This document shows, in pieces, positions 29,107 to 38,138 of a stretch of DNA of 64,000 nucleotides. Position 1 is the first letter of the stretch. The number at the start of each line of letters is the position of its first letter. Made by a program: the position numbers and the translations under genes. Where the stretch lies: assembly GCF_000213655.1 (NCBI RefSeq), contig NC_015554.1:2790001-2854000 (forward strand). Direction: 5' to 3'. Below the pieces are notes generated by a model, which saw only the letters and a list, made by a program, of their open reading frames with translations, did no database searches and was not told where the DNA came from. Source of the DNA: Alteromonas naphthalenivorans (GTDB lineage Bacteria > Pseudomonadota > Gammaproteobacteria > Enterobacterales > Alteromonadaceae).

Positions 29107-31185
29107 CTAGTCTTCTTTCTTTTCACTGTTCGTGTCGTCTTTGTACTTATCAAACCACGCTAAAATATATCCAACTTTACGTGCTAAGTTAGAAGGTTTA
29201 GCTGCAATACCATGATAAGCCCCTTGAATACGCACCAGTGCGCTATCTACACTTTGTAAGCGTAATGCACCATAATATTGTTCGCTTTCAGACATAGGAG
29301 TACGTACATCTAATTCACCGGTGAGCACCATGGTAGGCGTTGTTACATTGCCCACTAATGATAACGGCGAACGGTTCCAATATTGCTCGTAATCGTTCCA
29401 AGGTAAGTCTGTAAACCAATACTTGCTCATATACGCATAGATATCAGATGTACCAATCATACTTGTCCAGTTTATAACGGGTTTCGCCACTACAGAGGCT
29501 TTGAAACGGTCGGTCTTTCCGATGATCCAAGAGGTCAGTGTCCCCCCGCCAGAACCGCCAGTAACAAATAAGTTAGACTCATCCACATAACCTTTGGCAA
29601 TAGCGGCATCCACCATATCCATAAGGTCGTCATAATCTTGTGATGGATAATTTTTATCAATTAAACTAGCGAACTCTTCACCTTGAGAAGTAGACCCACG
29701 AGGGTTGCCATATAAAACAACATAACCAGCAGCAGCCATTAATTGTATTTCTGTTGAGTAACTGGGGCCATACGCAGTGTGAGGCCCGCCATGTATTTCT
29801 AAAATTAGCGGGTATTTTTTCTTAGGGTCAAAGTTAGGAGGGGTAACCAACCAAGCTTGTAAGTCTCTATTATCTACACTGCTTTTTAGTTCCACCAACT
29901 CTGGTTTATTCACTGTTTTGTGATCAAACACATCACCATTTAAGTCAGTCAGTTGTTTAACCTTCCCTTTACTGGTCACTATTGCAAGATCAGCAGGGCG
30001 ATCGCCCATTGAAGCGGTATAAACAACGCTACCTTTAGGGGTTACATCGTAATCGCCCGATGTGTACGGCCTACCTAAACTAGTGCCACCTAAATCACTT
30101 GTTTTCGTTGAAATTTTACCTGACAAACTAACATAGGCGACACTTTTCTTACCCATATCATCATAACTAAAATATACCCCTTTACCGTTGTCAGCCCACT
30201 TAATTGCACCGACAGAGCGGTCTAGCTCACTAGTCAGGTTTTCGATGCCCGTGCCGTCTGAATTCATTACATATAAATGGCTTAGCTGATTTGATTTTCC
30301 ATTATCTTCATTACCAACAAAGGCAATTTTATTACCGTTAGGGCTTAAATGAGGGCTTCGTTCAGGGCCACTCATATCAGTTAATCTAGTCACCTTTGAC
30401 GTTTTTACATCAATGCTAAACAGATCGCTATTAAGCATATCGAAATCAGCTTCGTCGCTGGTGTTAGCAGAGATAATGATCTGTTGACCATTGTCAGACC
30501 ATGCTATGGTACCGGCGTGGTCATGTTCCCCAGAAGTAATTTGTCTTGGCGTTCCGCCAATGGTTGGCACAACATATATTTGCATGTTGCCGGGGCGTTT
30601 CATTCCCATGCCGTCTCGTTGGAAATTGGTTTGGTCGATATACTGTGGGGTTTCTGCCCACTTAGCGCCTTTAGGCTTAAAATCTAAATTAAATAACGGT
30701 TTGGCTTTAGTGGGTGTAAACATAGCAAAAGCTAAATATTTACCGTCTGGTGAAAAACTCATACCGCTCGGGCGCATTGCGACATCAGTTACGCGAGTTG
30801 TGCTATTTGATGCTAAATCTTTTAGATAAACTTGAACCTTACCTTCTTTACTTGAAAGGTAAGCCATTTTAGCGCCATCAGGTGAAAACACAGGATTAAA
30901 GTGGTTTTTACTGTCAGAAAGAATAGGCAGATGAGCACTTCCATCTAAGGCTATTGTCCACAGATTCCGTCGCATTGAATCAGTCATAATATCCATGCTA
31001 CGACGCTCGTACACAACATGTTTGCCATCAGGTGTTACCACTGGGTTTGTAGCATACTCAAGATTAAATACGTCTTTTAAAGACAAAGTATTACTTGCAG
31101 ATTCGTCTGCCAAAACCGAATGGGCAGTTAATAATGTGCTTATGACTAGTGTTAACGCCGACTTGCTTAAACATCTCTTATTCAT
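29107..31185 (-). CDS. S9 family prolyl oligopeptidase/acylaminoacyl-peptidase, secreted
   Basis: A 692-residue exported serine peptidase. A signal peptide (MNKRCLSKSALTLVISTLLT and following, to about residue 27) precedes a seven-bladed WD40-like/TolB-like propeller with repeated FSPDGKYLAF-type strands. The C-terminal catalytic alpha/beta domain has PLILEIHGGPHTAYG, nucleophile GGSGGG (Ser about 545), Asp in TGELDVRTP (about 625) and His in AYHGI (about 657). It probably cleaves peptides from protein degradation in the periplasm. The large divergent spacer to the next gene (over 300 bases) makes it monocistronic. Confidence 0.93.
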   Translation of the reverse strand: MNKRCLSKSALTLVISTLLTAHSVLADESASNTLSLKDVFNLEYATNPVVTPDGKHVVYERRSMDIMTDSMRRNLWTIALDGSAHLPILSDSKNHFNPVFSPDGAKMAYLSSKEGKVQVYLKDLASNSTTRVTDVAMRPSGMSFSPDGKYLAFAMFTPTKAKPLFNLDFKPKGAKWAETPQYIDQTNFQRDGMGMKRPGNMQIYVVPTIGGTPRQITSGEHDHAGTIAWSDNGQQIIISANTSDEADFDMLNSDLFSIDVKTSKVTRLTDMSGPERSPHLSPNGNKIAFVGNEDNGKSNQLSHLYVMNSDGTGIENLTSELDRSVGAIKWADNGKGVYFSYDDMGKKSVAYVSLSGKISTKTSDLGGTSLGRPYTSGDYDVTPKGSVVYTASMGDRPADLAIVTSKGKVKQLTDLNGDVFDHKTVNKPELVELKSSVDNRDLQAWLVTPPNFDPKKKYPLILEIHGGPHTAYGPSYSTEIQLMAAAGYVVLYGNPRGSTSQGEEFASLIDKNYPSQDYDDLMDMVDAAIAKGYVDESNLFVTGGSGGGTLTSWIIGKTDRFKASVVAKPVINWTSMIGTSDIYAYMSKYWFTDLPWNDYEQYWNRSPLSLVGNVTTPTMVLTGELDVRTPMSESEQYYGALRLQSVDSALVRIQGAYHGIAAKPSNLARKVGYILAWFDKYKDDTNSEKKED

Positions 31186-31518
31186 GACTCGTTTGCTCTA
31201 ATTGTTTTAATTCGATAAATAGAATGACTATTGAAGGTCTAACATAGCTTATATAACAGTAGAAATACCTTACCTTTGATGTAAAAAGTAGTATTTATAG
31301 GTTGAATTTCATATTCTGGTCGCGCTCAGGGTTTTCTTCTTTTAGCTAAGAGACTGTAGCTGTAAACGGCAACATCTTCTACGCGAGCAAATTCGCATTA
31401 CTTTACGGCCTAAACCGTTAAAACTAGAAAAGAGCGCTTAAATAATAAAAAACAATTTTGGGGTACGTTGCAGTTACTATAAGAATTCGACCCAAATAAC
31501 AGTATTAATGGAGAACAC
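31186..31518. other. Divergent intergenic region of two peptidase genes
   Basis: 333 bases, AT-rich, no credible frame. It holds the leaders of the S9 gene (minus strand) and the M28 gene (plus strand, with ribosome site GGAG before ATG). No clear dyad or box was recognised. Confidence 0.5.
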
Positions 31519-33186
31519 ATGCATCAACTTAGACGCCTCACTTTTACCGCTATTGTAGCTTTTTTTAGTTTTCCGCTACTGGCAGCTTCTAATGTGATAA
31601 CAAACGAACAAAAACAAACTGCGAACGACCTTATAGAAACTGCGCTGAAAAGTGACTTAGGTATGGACATCGTGACATCGCTGACAACAGAAATGGGCCC
31701 TCGATTGGGAGGCTCTGAAGCTGAGAAACGCGCGAGAGACTGGGGGGTAAAGTTAGGCGAACATTTGGGATTCGACAACGTCAGTATCGAACCATTTACG
31801 ATGCCTTTTTGGGATAGAGGGAATCTACACATATCGCTAACCTCGCCCTACCAGCAGGATTTATACGGTACTGCTTTAGGTGGTGGCGCTCCATCAAAAG
31901 AGAGTATTGATGCCGATGTAGTATATTTTAGAGATATTCACGCATTATCAGATGTTAAGGATGGCAGCCTTAGCGGAAAAATTGCTTTTGTCGATGGCGA
32001 CAAAATGGTTAAAAGCCAAACGGGCGCGGGCTACGGCCAAGCTAATCAACGTCGTAGAATTGGTTGGCAACATGCACAGCGCGCAGGCGCTAGCGCGTTG
32101 GTTGTTCGCTCTGTTGGCTCAGACTCACATCGCTTTCCGCACTCTGGAATGATGAGTAGTGATGACGATAAATGGGCAAGTATTCCCGTTATCGCCATCT
32201 CAAACCCAGACGCTGACCATCTTCGCCGCTTACATAATTTAAGCAAGCCTATGAGTATTTCATTGCACTCAGAATCAAAGTGGAAAGGCGACGTAAAAAG
32301 TGGGAACGTTATTCTCGATTTAGTGGGAAGTGAAAAGCCTGAAGAAATCGTGCTTATTGGAGGCCATTTAGACAGCTGGGATTTAGGCACTGGCGCGGTT
32401 GACGATGGCGCAGGCATTGCCATCACAACCGCAGCTGCCGCTTTAATTGCTAACTTACCAACTCGCCCCAAGCGCACTATTCGTGTGGTAATGTTTGGTG
32501 CAGAAGAAGTGGGTTTACTTGGTGCATTCGCCTATGCGAAACAACATGATGCGAACCTACAAAACCATGTTTTGGCAACCGAATCTGACTTTGGTGCGCA
32601 AACCATTTGGCAGTTAGTATCAAACGTCAATCCAGAAGCTACCTTGCTGATGGATGAAGTAGGAAAAATATTGTCCCCTCTTGGCATAGTGAGAGGAGGA
32701 TCAGATGTTCCCGGCGGTGGTCCTGACATCATTCCCTTGGCTAAAAAAGGTGTACCGACCATTCGATTAAACCAAAATGGACAGGATTACTTCGATTTAC
32801 ATCATACGCCTGATGATACGCTTGATAAGATTGATCCCAATGAATTAGCGCAAAATATTGCCGCTTATGCAGCAAGTATATATTTAATTGCTGATTCAGA
32901 TGTGGCATTAACCTTAAGATGGCATAAGCGGGCTAGGACTGAGCTAGTACAACTGAGCAACTCTCCTGCCCGTTTACATTTGCGCTTTAACTCTCATCCA
33001 GCTTGTTCAATAACCGTTCCCGTCTACCCACGTAAACGTCATAGCCATCGTAATCCGATGAAGCTAGCGCTAATGCCTTATTCACCTGCTCCAGTGCTTT
33101 TTCAAACTGGCCTGACTGCTCGTAGCCATAGGCAAGACCATTGTATGCATCAGGCGTTTTGGGATAGCGTTCAATACCGTACTTAA
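31519..33186 (+). CDS. M28 family metallopeptidase with aberrant C-terminal extension
   Basis: A 555-residue exported zinc peptidase resembling carboxypeptidase Q-type M28 proteins. Signal peptide residues 1-22. A PA-like insert spans about 130-250. The zinc site is GGHLDSWDLGTG (about 281), DDGAG and AEEVGLLG. The family-like part ends around SIYLIADSDV (about residue 460). The last 80-90 residues are rich in Arg, His, Pro and Ser, lack family features, and the final 200 bases run antisense through the 3' end of the convergent esterase gene. A stop (32925-32927) exists in another frame, so a frameshift or lost stop is likely. Confidence 0.82.
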   Translation: MHQLRRLTFTAIVAFFSFPLLAASNVITNEQKQTANDLIETALKSDLGMDIVTSLTTEMGPRLGGSEAEKRARDWGVKLGEHLGFDNVSIEPFTMPFWDRGNLHISLTSPYQQDLYGTALGGGAPSKESIDADVVYFRDIHALSDVKDGSLSGKIAFVDGDKMVKSQTGAGYGQANQRRRIGWQHAQRAGASALVVRSVGSDSHRFPHSGMMSSDDDKWASIPVIAISNPDADHLRRLHNLSKPMSISLHSESKWKGDVKSGNVILDLVGSEKPEEIVLIGGHLDSWDLGTGAVDDGAGIAITTAAAALIANLPTRPKRTIRVVMFGAEEVGLLGAFAYAKQHDANLQNHVLATESDFGAQTIWQLVSNVNPEATLLMDEVGKILSPLGIVRGGSDVPGGGPDIIPLAKKGVPTIRLNQNGQDYFDLHHTPDDTLDKIDPNELAQNIAAYAASIYLIADSDVALTLRWHKRARTELVQLSNSPARLHLRFNSHPACSITVPVYPRKRHSHRNPMKLALMPYSPAPVLFQTGLTARSHRQDHCMHQAFWDSVQYRT

Positions 33187-34183
33187 ATAGTTTAAAGGCT
33201 TCATCGAAATTTTGTTGTGTCACGAAGTGATAACCCAAATCTCGTATAACCCATTCTGCAGCTTCAATTTTCTCACCCCGCTGCTGTGATACTGCTTCGT
33301 AGTATTTTTCAATCGAACTCAAATCACCATCATAGTCTTTCGGGCGCATATACTCTGAGTAAAATAAACTGTAATACGCTTTAAAGCTTGCTGCATTGGT
33401 CACAAGGTTATGAGGTACGTCATTGAATACATCGTTATGCCACCGTAGCCCCACCGGCTTGTTTTTACGGATATCTGAAATCATCGCATCGTAATAAGGG
33501 CGCATGGGCGCACCTTCGTTGCCAATAGCGGTATAAAGGTAATGATCGAGCTTTTTATTATTCTTTATGAACTCAACCGTAGTCTTTGCCGTTGCGCCAT
33601 GTGCCCACCATACCGCAGCACTGTAAGTTAAGGCAGCATTGAACAATTCAGGCGCTTGCTGCATTGCATACAATGAGAAAGCGCCTGCAGCCGATGCACC
33701 TGCAATAACTCGAAAATCATGCACCCGATATTTACTTTCCACCATCGGCATCAATTCTGAAGTGATAAATTGTAAAAACTTAGCACCTCCGCCGCCATAA
33801 CCCACGGGACCACTGGGGTCTTTATTTACGTTAGGGTATAAATCCCGAAGACGGTCGGTGTTTTCGATTGCCACCACAATAACTTCTGGCGCCGCCCGCT
33901 GAGATTGCAAACTTTCAAGAACCGCATTCAACATGACGAGCGTAGTAGCGCCATCAAGACGGTAAATAATAGGGTATTTTTTATCTGGGTTTTCAGCATA
34001 GCTTTTAGGGAGTTGAACAACCACAGTGCGCTCTTCTGATAATACCTTCGATGTTAGCTTTTCGGTAATTAGGGTGTAACTGAAGCTTTGTGTTTCATCT
34101 TCTACAGAAGCATCTTGCCCATAGGAGATTGGGCTGATTGATAGTAGAAAAAAACATAGTACCTTTATTCGCTGCAGCGCCAT
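32987..34183 (-). CDS. Secreted esterase (EstD/IroE-like fold) with C-terminal TPR region
   Basis: A 398-residue protein with a signal peptide (residues 1-22, ending ISYGQ). The esterase domain contains KKYPIIYRLDG near residue 70, VIVVAIENTDRLRDL (about 100), and nucleophile motif GASAAG (Ser about 161). The C-terminus (about 300-385) contains TPR-like helices, for example FKYGIERYPKTPDAYNGLAY and FEKALEQVNKALALASSDY. Enterochelin-esterase-like enzymes are one family with this fold, but the substrate is open. The 3' end overlaps the convergent M28 frame by 200 bases; this gene is the better supported of the two there. Confidence 0.85.
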   Translation of the reverse strand: MALQRIKVLCFFLLSISPISYGQDASVEDETQSFSYTLITEKLTSKVLSEERTVVVQLPKSYAENPDKKYPIIYRLDGATTLVMLNAVLESLQSQRAAPEVIVVAIENTDRLRDLYPNVNKDPSGPVGYGGGGAKFLQFITSELMPMVESKYRVHDFRVIAGASAAGAFSLYAMQQAPELFNAALTYSAAVWWAHGATAKTTVEFIKNNKKLDHYLYTAIGNEGAPMRPYYDAMISDIRKNKPVGLRWHNDVFNDVPHNLVTNAASFKAYYSLFYSEYMRPKDYDGDLSSIEKYYEAVSQQRGEKIEAAEWVIRDLGYHFVTQQNFDEAFKLFKYGIERYPKTPDAYNGLAYGYEQSGQFEKALEQVNKALALASSDYDGYDVYVGRRERLLNKLDES

Positions 34184-34723
34184 GAAAGTTAAGTCCTTTT
34201 AATGCGTTATGATAAATTGTGCGATTTAATTACGTTACCACAAAATCAACGGGGTCGGAAAAGGAGGCGAACAAGGATGTGGAAAAAGGCGCCATAGGAA
34301 GACAGAAATGAGAGCCGATCCCCCCAGGCGAGCGACTTTTCATTTGAGCGGGCTGGACGCTTGAGCCACTTGCAAATACATGATTAATCATTGATCTATC
34401 TATTAAGTGAACAAAACAGTGGGTGTTGAGCATGAGACCTGAATTAATCTTTTTACTGCCCTTGGCCTTGATGATAGCCGCTTTTTTTTACGCTCAGCAT
34501 CACCGTAAAGCTTCAAAGAAACCTTGATAATGTTCACTGTGATGGTGAAATGCGTAATTTTTACTGAGTTCAACACCTAATACGATAAAGCTTGGCTCTC
34601 CACGCTTGGCGGTTTAAATAGTTGGCACTGAAACTAAAAGCGAAGTCATATTATTTACAGAGGCTAAGCGTTTCCACTGAGCCCTTATTAAGAACTCTTA
34701 CAAAAAGCCTTTTCACTAAGCGC
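34184..34723. other. Intergenic region with one candidate small ORF
   Basis: 540 bases between the esterase (start) and the GGDEF gene (stop), both on the minus strand. It contains the esterase leader and a candidate 31-residue plus-strand ORF at 34432-34527. No clear terminator for the GGDEF gene was found. Confidence 0.5.
34432..34527 (+). CDS. Candidate 31-residue single-helix membrane peptide
   Basis: The frame encodes MRPELIFLLPLALMIAAFFY followed by a basic, polar tail (AQHHRKASKKP) and a stop. It has the architecture of bacterial small membrane proteins: one hydrophobic helix and a positively charged cytoplasmic end. No strong ribosome site is visible upstream, and no partner gene is on the same strand, so expression is unproven. 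Confidence 0.35.
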   Translation: MRPELIFLLPLALMIAAFFYAQHHRKASKKP

Positions 34724-36391
34724 CTAGCCAGAGCGCGGATGCTTCGATTTAGCTTTGTGTTGATACATACGTTTATCTGCCAACGATATACATTCTGAAG
34801 GCACCTTAGTCTCAAGGCTTGTTGCAATCCCAAAGCTAACGCCCGCATCACTCCATTGCTTGCTAAGCTCCATTGAAACATTCGATACTATTGATAAGGC
34901 GCTATCAGCCACGTTTCGGGTTTCTCTGGTCGAATCGGCTTGCAATACCCCTACAAACTCATCGCCTCCTGAGCGGAAGATATCTCCCAAAAAGTAAAAC
35001 GATTGTTGCAATAGGCTCGCAGCCTTAATAATAAGTTTGTCGCCTTCATCATGACCGTGTTTATCGTTAATGGCCTTTAAACCATCTAAATCGATGAAAA
35101 TAATAACGTAGTAGTCATCTAAGGCTTCAATGCATTCTGTTAGAGAGAATCTGTTACCAAGCTGAGTCATTGAGTCTATGCGCGATAAGTACTGGTTTCG
35201 ATTGAACTCCTTTTGCTTTAATTTAAACCACTCAGTTAAGCACAACAAAATACATAAGCAATCTAGCGACAATGCAAATATAACAACAGATTCGGGGTAC
35301 GCTAGCTCACCGAAATACTGGCTGTGAGCAGCAATGTAGTAGCCAAGTGATGCACTGTAGAGTAGATTGCCTGCCAAAAAATATTTCGCGCGGAAATCTT
35401 GCTGTCTAATCATGCTCACACCCACCGCTATGGTCACCACTATCCAGAACATAGCCAATAAGTGAGATAGTAAATATGCGATAGAAAATGGCATAAACCA
35501 CATGCCAACGCCTAATACAACGCTTACTAGACTCAAAGTGTTAAGAAATTTGAACAACTTTTTGTGGTCGGTTTTGCACTCAAATAAATCTGAGACAAAC
35601 TGAGCAGCACAGGCAATAGCGAAAGGAAAAAGTAGCATTCCCCAATAACTGGTATTGAATGGGAAATGAACGATATCACCTAGCATTCCAGAAGCTGCCA
35701 TCCAGCCAATAGCGTGAATACCCAAATAGCCTGCACAGGTTAATGCTACTCTTTTCCTCGTCCCAGAATAGATGAGCAAGGCCAGCAAGGACAAAATGAA
35801 CATGGTGGTAATGCCAGCTATGGAAATACCGTTATTAAATTTTTGGAAACGATAAAACTCTGTACTGTCTAACACAGTAATGGAAACTGGCGTAGGAAAC
35901 TGCTTGGCCTTAATAAACAGCCATAATTCTACTCGCTCATTTGCCATAACGGTTTGCACCGTCACGGCTTGAAAATGAAGCACCGGCGGCGAGCTGTCAT
36001 CAAGAAGTTGAGAGAAGACTTGAGTGCTAAGTTCAGGCTGAACAGGCGACGAATATGAAGCTAAACCAACATCAATGAAGTTGGCATTAACGACAACAAA
36101 GTACTGCCCTTTTTGTGAAATATCTAAGACTACTTTGGTAAAGTAACTTCCCGACTTCCCACCCAGTGATGGCACAACCGCGGCGTATTCATAAGCCTCT
36201 TTTAAAATTGCTAGCTTATTTTTTGATTCGAGATTTGATGTATCAAAAGAGTAATCTAATTCGTGCCACACATTAGCATCAGCGATTATACGCTTATCAT
36301 CACCGACTGATATAGGTTCCTGACCAAATGCGGGGACTACCACCAGTATGAGGAGAAAATAAAAAACACCCAAATGAAAGTAAGAAAGCAA
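34724..36391 (-). CDS. 7TM-DISM diguanylate cyclase (GGDEF)
   Basis: A 555-residue membrane protein likely to synthesise cyclic di-GMP. A signal peptide (residues 1-23) is followed by a periplasmic 7TMR-DISMED2-type sensor domain (about 30-165), seven transmembrane helices (about 180-385) and a GGDEF domain (about 395-550). The active-site motif reads RSGGDEF, intact, with the Mg-binding FIDLDGLKAINDKHGHDEGD upstream. No EAL domain is present. An I-site RxxD is not obvious just before GGDEF, so feedback inhibition may be absent. It is monocistronic. Confidence 0.93.
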   Translation of the reverse strand: MLSYFHLGVFYFLLILVVVPAFGQEPISVGDDKRIIADANVWHELDYSFDTSNLESKNKLAILKEAYEYAAVVPSLGGKSGSYFTKVVLDISQKGQYFVVVNANFIDVGLASYSSPVQPELSTQVFSQLLDDSSPPVLHFQAVTVQTVMANERVELWLFIKAKQFPTPVSITVLDSTEFYRFQKFNNGISIAGITTMFILSLLALLIYSGTRKRVALTCAGYLGIHAIGWMAASGMLGDIVHFPFNTSYWGMLLFPFAIACAAQFVSDLFECKTDHKKLFKFLNTLSLVSVVLGVGMWFMPFSIAYLLSHLLAMFWIVVTIAVGVSMIRQQDFRAKYFLAGNLLYSASLGYYIAAHSQYFGELAYPESVVIFALSLDCLCILLCLTEWFKLKQKEFNRNQYLSRIDSMTQLGNRFSLTECIEALDDYYVIIFIDLDGLKAINDKHGHDEGDKLIIKAASLLQQSFYFLGDIFRSGGDEFVGVLQADSTRETRNVADSALSIVSNVSMELSKQWSDAGVSFGIATSLETKVPSECISLADKRMYQHKAKSKHPRSG

Positions 36392-36882
36392 AATCGAACC
36401 TTGTCTGCAGGTAAAAGGGCAACAAAACTGTTACTTGTCCTATATCAAGCATAAAGCTGCTTGCTCAGAATACATAATATAAAAGAGGAAATTTACTTTT
36501 TTATACGCAATATTCTGTAAGGCAATAGCGACACACGAGCTCTTAACGCAGTATTAATTTTGCTTCAGCCTGCTTATTAGCTAAGCATAAATACTTTCAA
36601 CCGTAGTATTAAGCAACCAACGTAAAAATACTTTAGTATCTCTGTTGTTGTGAAATTGAACTGACTTTTGACACTCTTTATCGGTAAAAACAACGTTGAA
36701 GTTATTTACTGAGATTGTCGAAATAGGGGGAAGTGTACGGAGCGAAGCGCCGTTAATAGTATGAGACATATAATTTTTCTTTGTATAATAATGTTGCTAG
36801 TTTTTTATTCGTTTTAAAATTCCTTTCAAAATTCTGTTCTTATCAAACCAAAAATAAATAAAAATATTAGTACTGCACAATT
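36392..36882. other. Intergenic region between GGDEF gene and cold-shock gene terminator
   Basis: AT-rich DNA with the GGDEF leader. A 62-codon minus-strand frame at 36581-36769 lacks a clear ribosome site or recognisable domain, and I did not accept it as a gene. Otherwise nothing seen. Confidence 0.5.
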
Positions 36883-36912
36883 AAAAAAGGCTAAGTAGAA
36901 ACTTAGCCTTTT
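36883..36912 (-). terminator. Rho-independent terminator of the cold-shock gene
   Basis: Perfect 12-bp stem AAAAGGCTAAGT / ACTTAGCCTTTT with a 4-nt loop. On the minus strand it is followed by six Ts, 24 bases after the stop codon. Confidence 0.94.
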
Positions 36913-36935
36913 GTCGTTGTATTTTAAAGTTCTAC

Positions 36936-37148
36936 TTAAAGAACAACAACGTTTGCAGCTTGAAGGCCTTTTTGACCTTGTTCTACACTGAAGCTAACCG
37001 CTTGGCCTTCAGAAAGAGTTTTGAAGCCGTCAGAAGCGATTGAACGGAAATGTACGAATACGTCTTTACCGCCACCGTCTTGAGTAAGAAAACCAAAACC
37101 TTTATCTTCGTTGAACCATTTAACTGTGCCGTTTACTGTATCAGACAT
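36936..37148 (-). CDS. Cold-shock protein (CspA family)
   Basis: A 70-residue single-stranded nucleic-acid chaperone. The RNP1-like KGFGFLTQ and RNP2-like VFVHFRSI motifs are intact, and the start [20 protein letters not shown] is typical. The frame extends 17 codons upstream to 37199, but the ATG at 37148 with AAGG eight bases upstream is the natural start. A 13-bp palindrome lies 30 bases upstream of the ATG, and a strong terminator follows. It is monocistronic, with a long upstream region as usual for csp genes. Confidence 0.95.
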   Translation of the reverse strand: MSDTVNGTVKWFNEDKGFGFLTQDGGGKDVFVHFRSIASDGFKTLSEGQAVSFSVEQGQKGLQAANVVVL

Positions 37149-37701
37149 GTTTGTAACCTTATATATTTGAAGTAATTGGTGAAATTCACCGGATAGCAAT
37201 AGATTTAACTTACTAGTAACGCAAATGTATATCTATTAAAACTTCGGTAAAACTGAAGAATAAAAGGGTACAAGGCAGTAGTAGAAAAAGCTTTTTATTA
37301 TCTAAAGCGGGCATAATGTACATCTTTCCGTAAGGTAAGTCTACCGATATTGCTATTTATTTCTATTATCGAGCAACATATTACTGTATTACTTCCATTA
37401 CAATCGCCCACACACCTTAACCCTCGTGCCCTCCCCCTTCATTCACCATCAATGGCAGGCGCAATCACTACAGACATTTCACATACGTAAGTCGATAGAA
37501 TAGTTGTGTTATTTACTACAACGTCGCCGTCACCTTAAAATAGACAATAAGGGAATGTATAACTTTTAATTGTCCTTTTTTGCTAGCGGTTTACCGATAG
37601 GTGCTTGCAGCTATTGTATTTGGGCTTTAGTGTCTCATTCCTTTCACATACCCATAGTAAACTGATATATATGATGTTCTTAGAAGAACGGGGAGAGTCG
37701 A
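37149..37701. other. Divergent region between cold-shock gene and gloA
   Basis: 550 bases without a gene. Close to the cold-shock start is a perfect 13-bp palindrome GGTGAAATTCACC (37178-37190) in the presumed 5' untranslated region. A long csp leader is expected here, but I did not find the E. coli cold-box sequence. GGGAGAG precedes the gloA ATG. Confidence 0.5.
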
Positions 37702-38088
37702 ATGAGAATGCTACACACCATGCTTCGTGTTGAAGATCTTGATGCATCTTTGCACTTCTACACTCACTTGATGGGCATGAAGCTATTGAGGAAGTCTGAA
37801 AACCAAGCTTATGAATACACGCTCGCTTTCGTGGGTTATGGTGAAGAAACTAACACTACCGTACTTGAACTCACTTATAACTGGGGCGACAACACCTATG
37901 AAAAAGGCACGGCTTACGGCCACATCGCCATCGAAGTAGACGATATTTATCAGTTCTGCGAAAACCTAGAGCAAAATGGCTGTGATGTATACCGTAAGCC
38001 AGGCCCCGTAAAGGGCGGCTCTACTGTCATTGCTTTTGTTCGCGATCCAGATGGCTATGCCATCGAACTTATTCAAACAAAACAATAA
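37702..38088 (+). CDS. gloA: Lactoylglutathione lyase (glyoxalase I)
   Basis: Isomerises the methylglyoxal-glutathione hemithioacetal to S-lactoylglutathione. The 128-residue length is near that of E. coli GloA (135). Family features: [19 protein letters not shown] with metal ligand His, ELTYNWG with metal ligand Glu, [12 protein letters not shown] with His, and [11 protein letters not shown] with the catalytic Glu. It starts with a good ribosome site (GGGAGAG). The phosphodiesterase gene follows after 50 bases. Confidence 0.96.
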   Translation: MRMLHTMLRVEDLDASLHFYTHLMGMKLLRKSENQAYEYTLAFVGYGEETNTTVLELTYNWGDNTYEKGTAYGHIAIEVDDIYQFCENLEQNGCDVYRKPGPVKGGSTVIAFVRDPDGYAIELIQTKQ

Positions 38089-38138
38089 GTCTCTATTTTA
38101 AAATACAGCGGCCCTATTAATAAGGATATTGCCCTATC

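Noticed and set aside
34230..34433. 67-codon minus-strand frame upstream of the esterase
   Set aside because: Composition is not protein-like and it has no ribosome site.
36581..36769. 62-codon minus-strand frame in the intergenic region before the cold-shock gene
   Set aside because: Only a weak purine stretch precedes the ATG and no domain is visible; kept only as a note.
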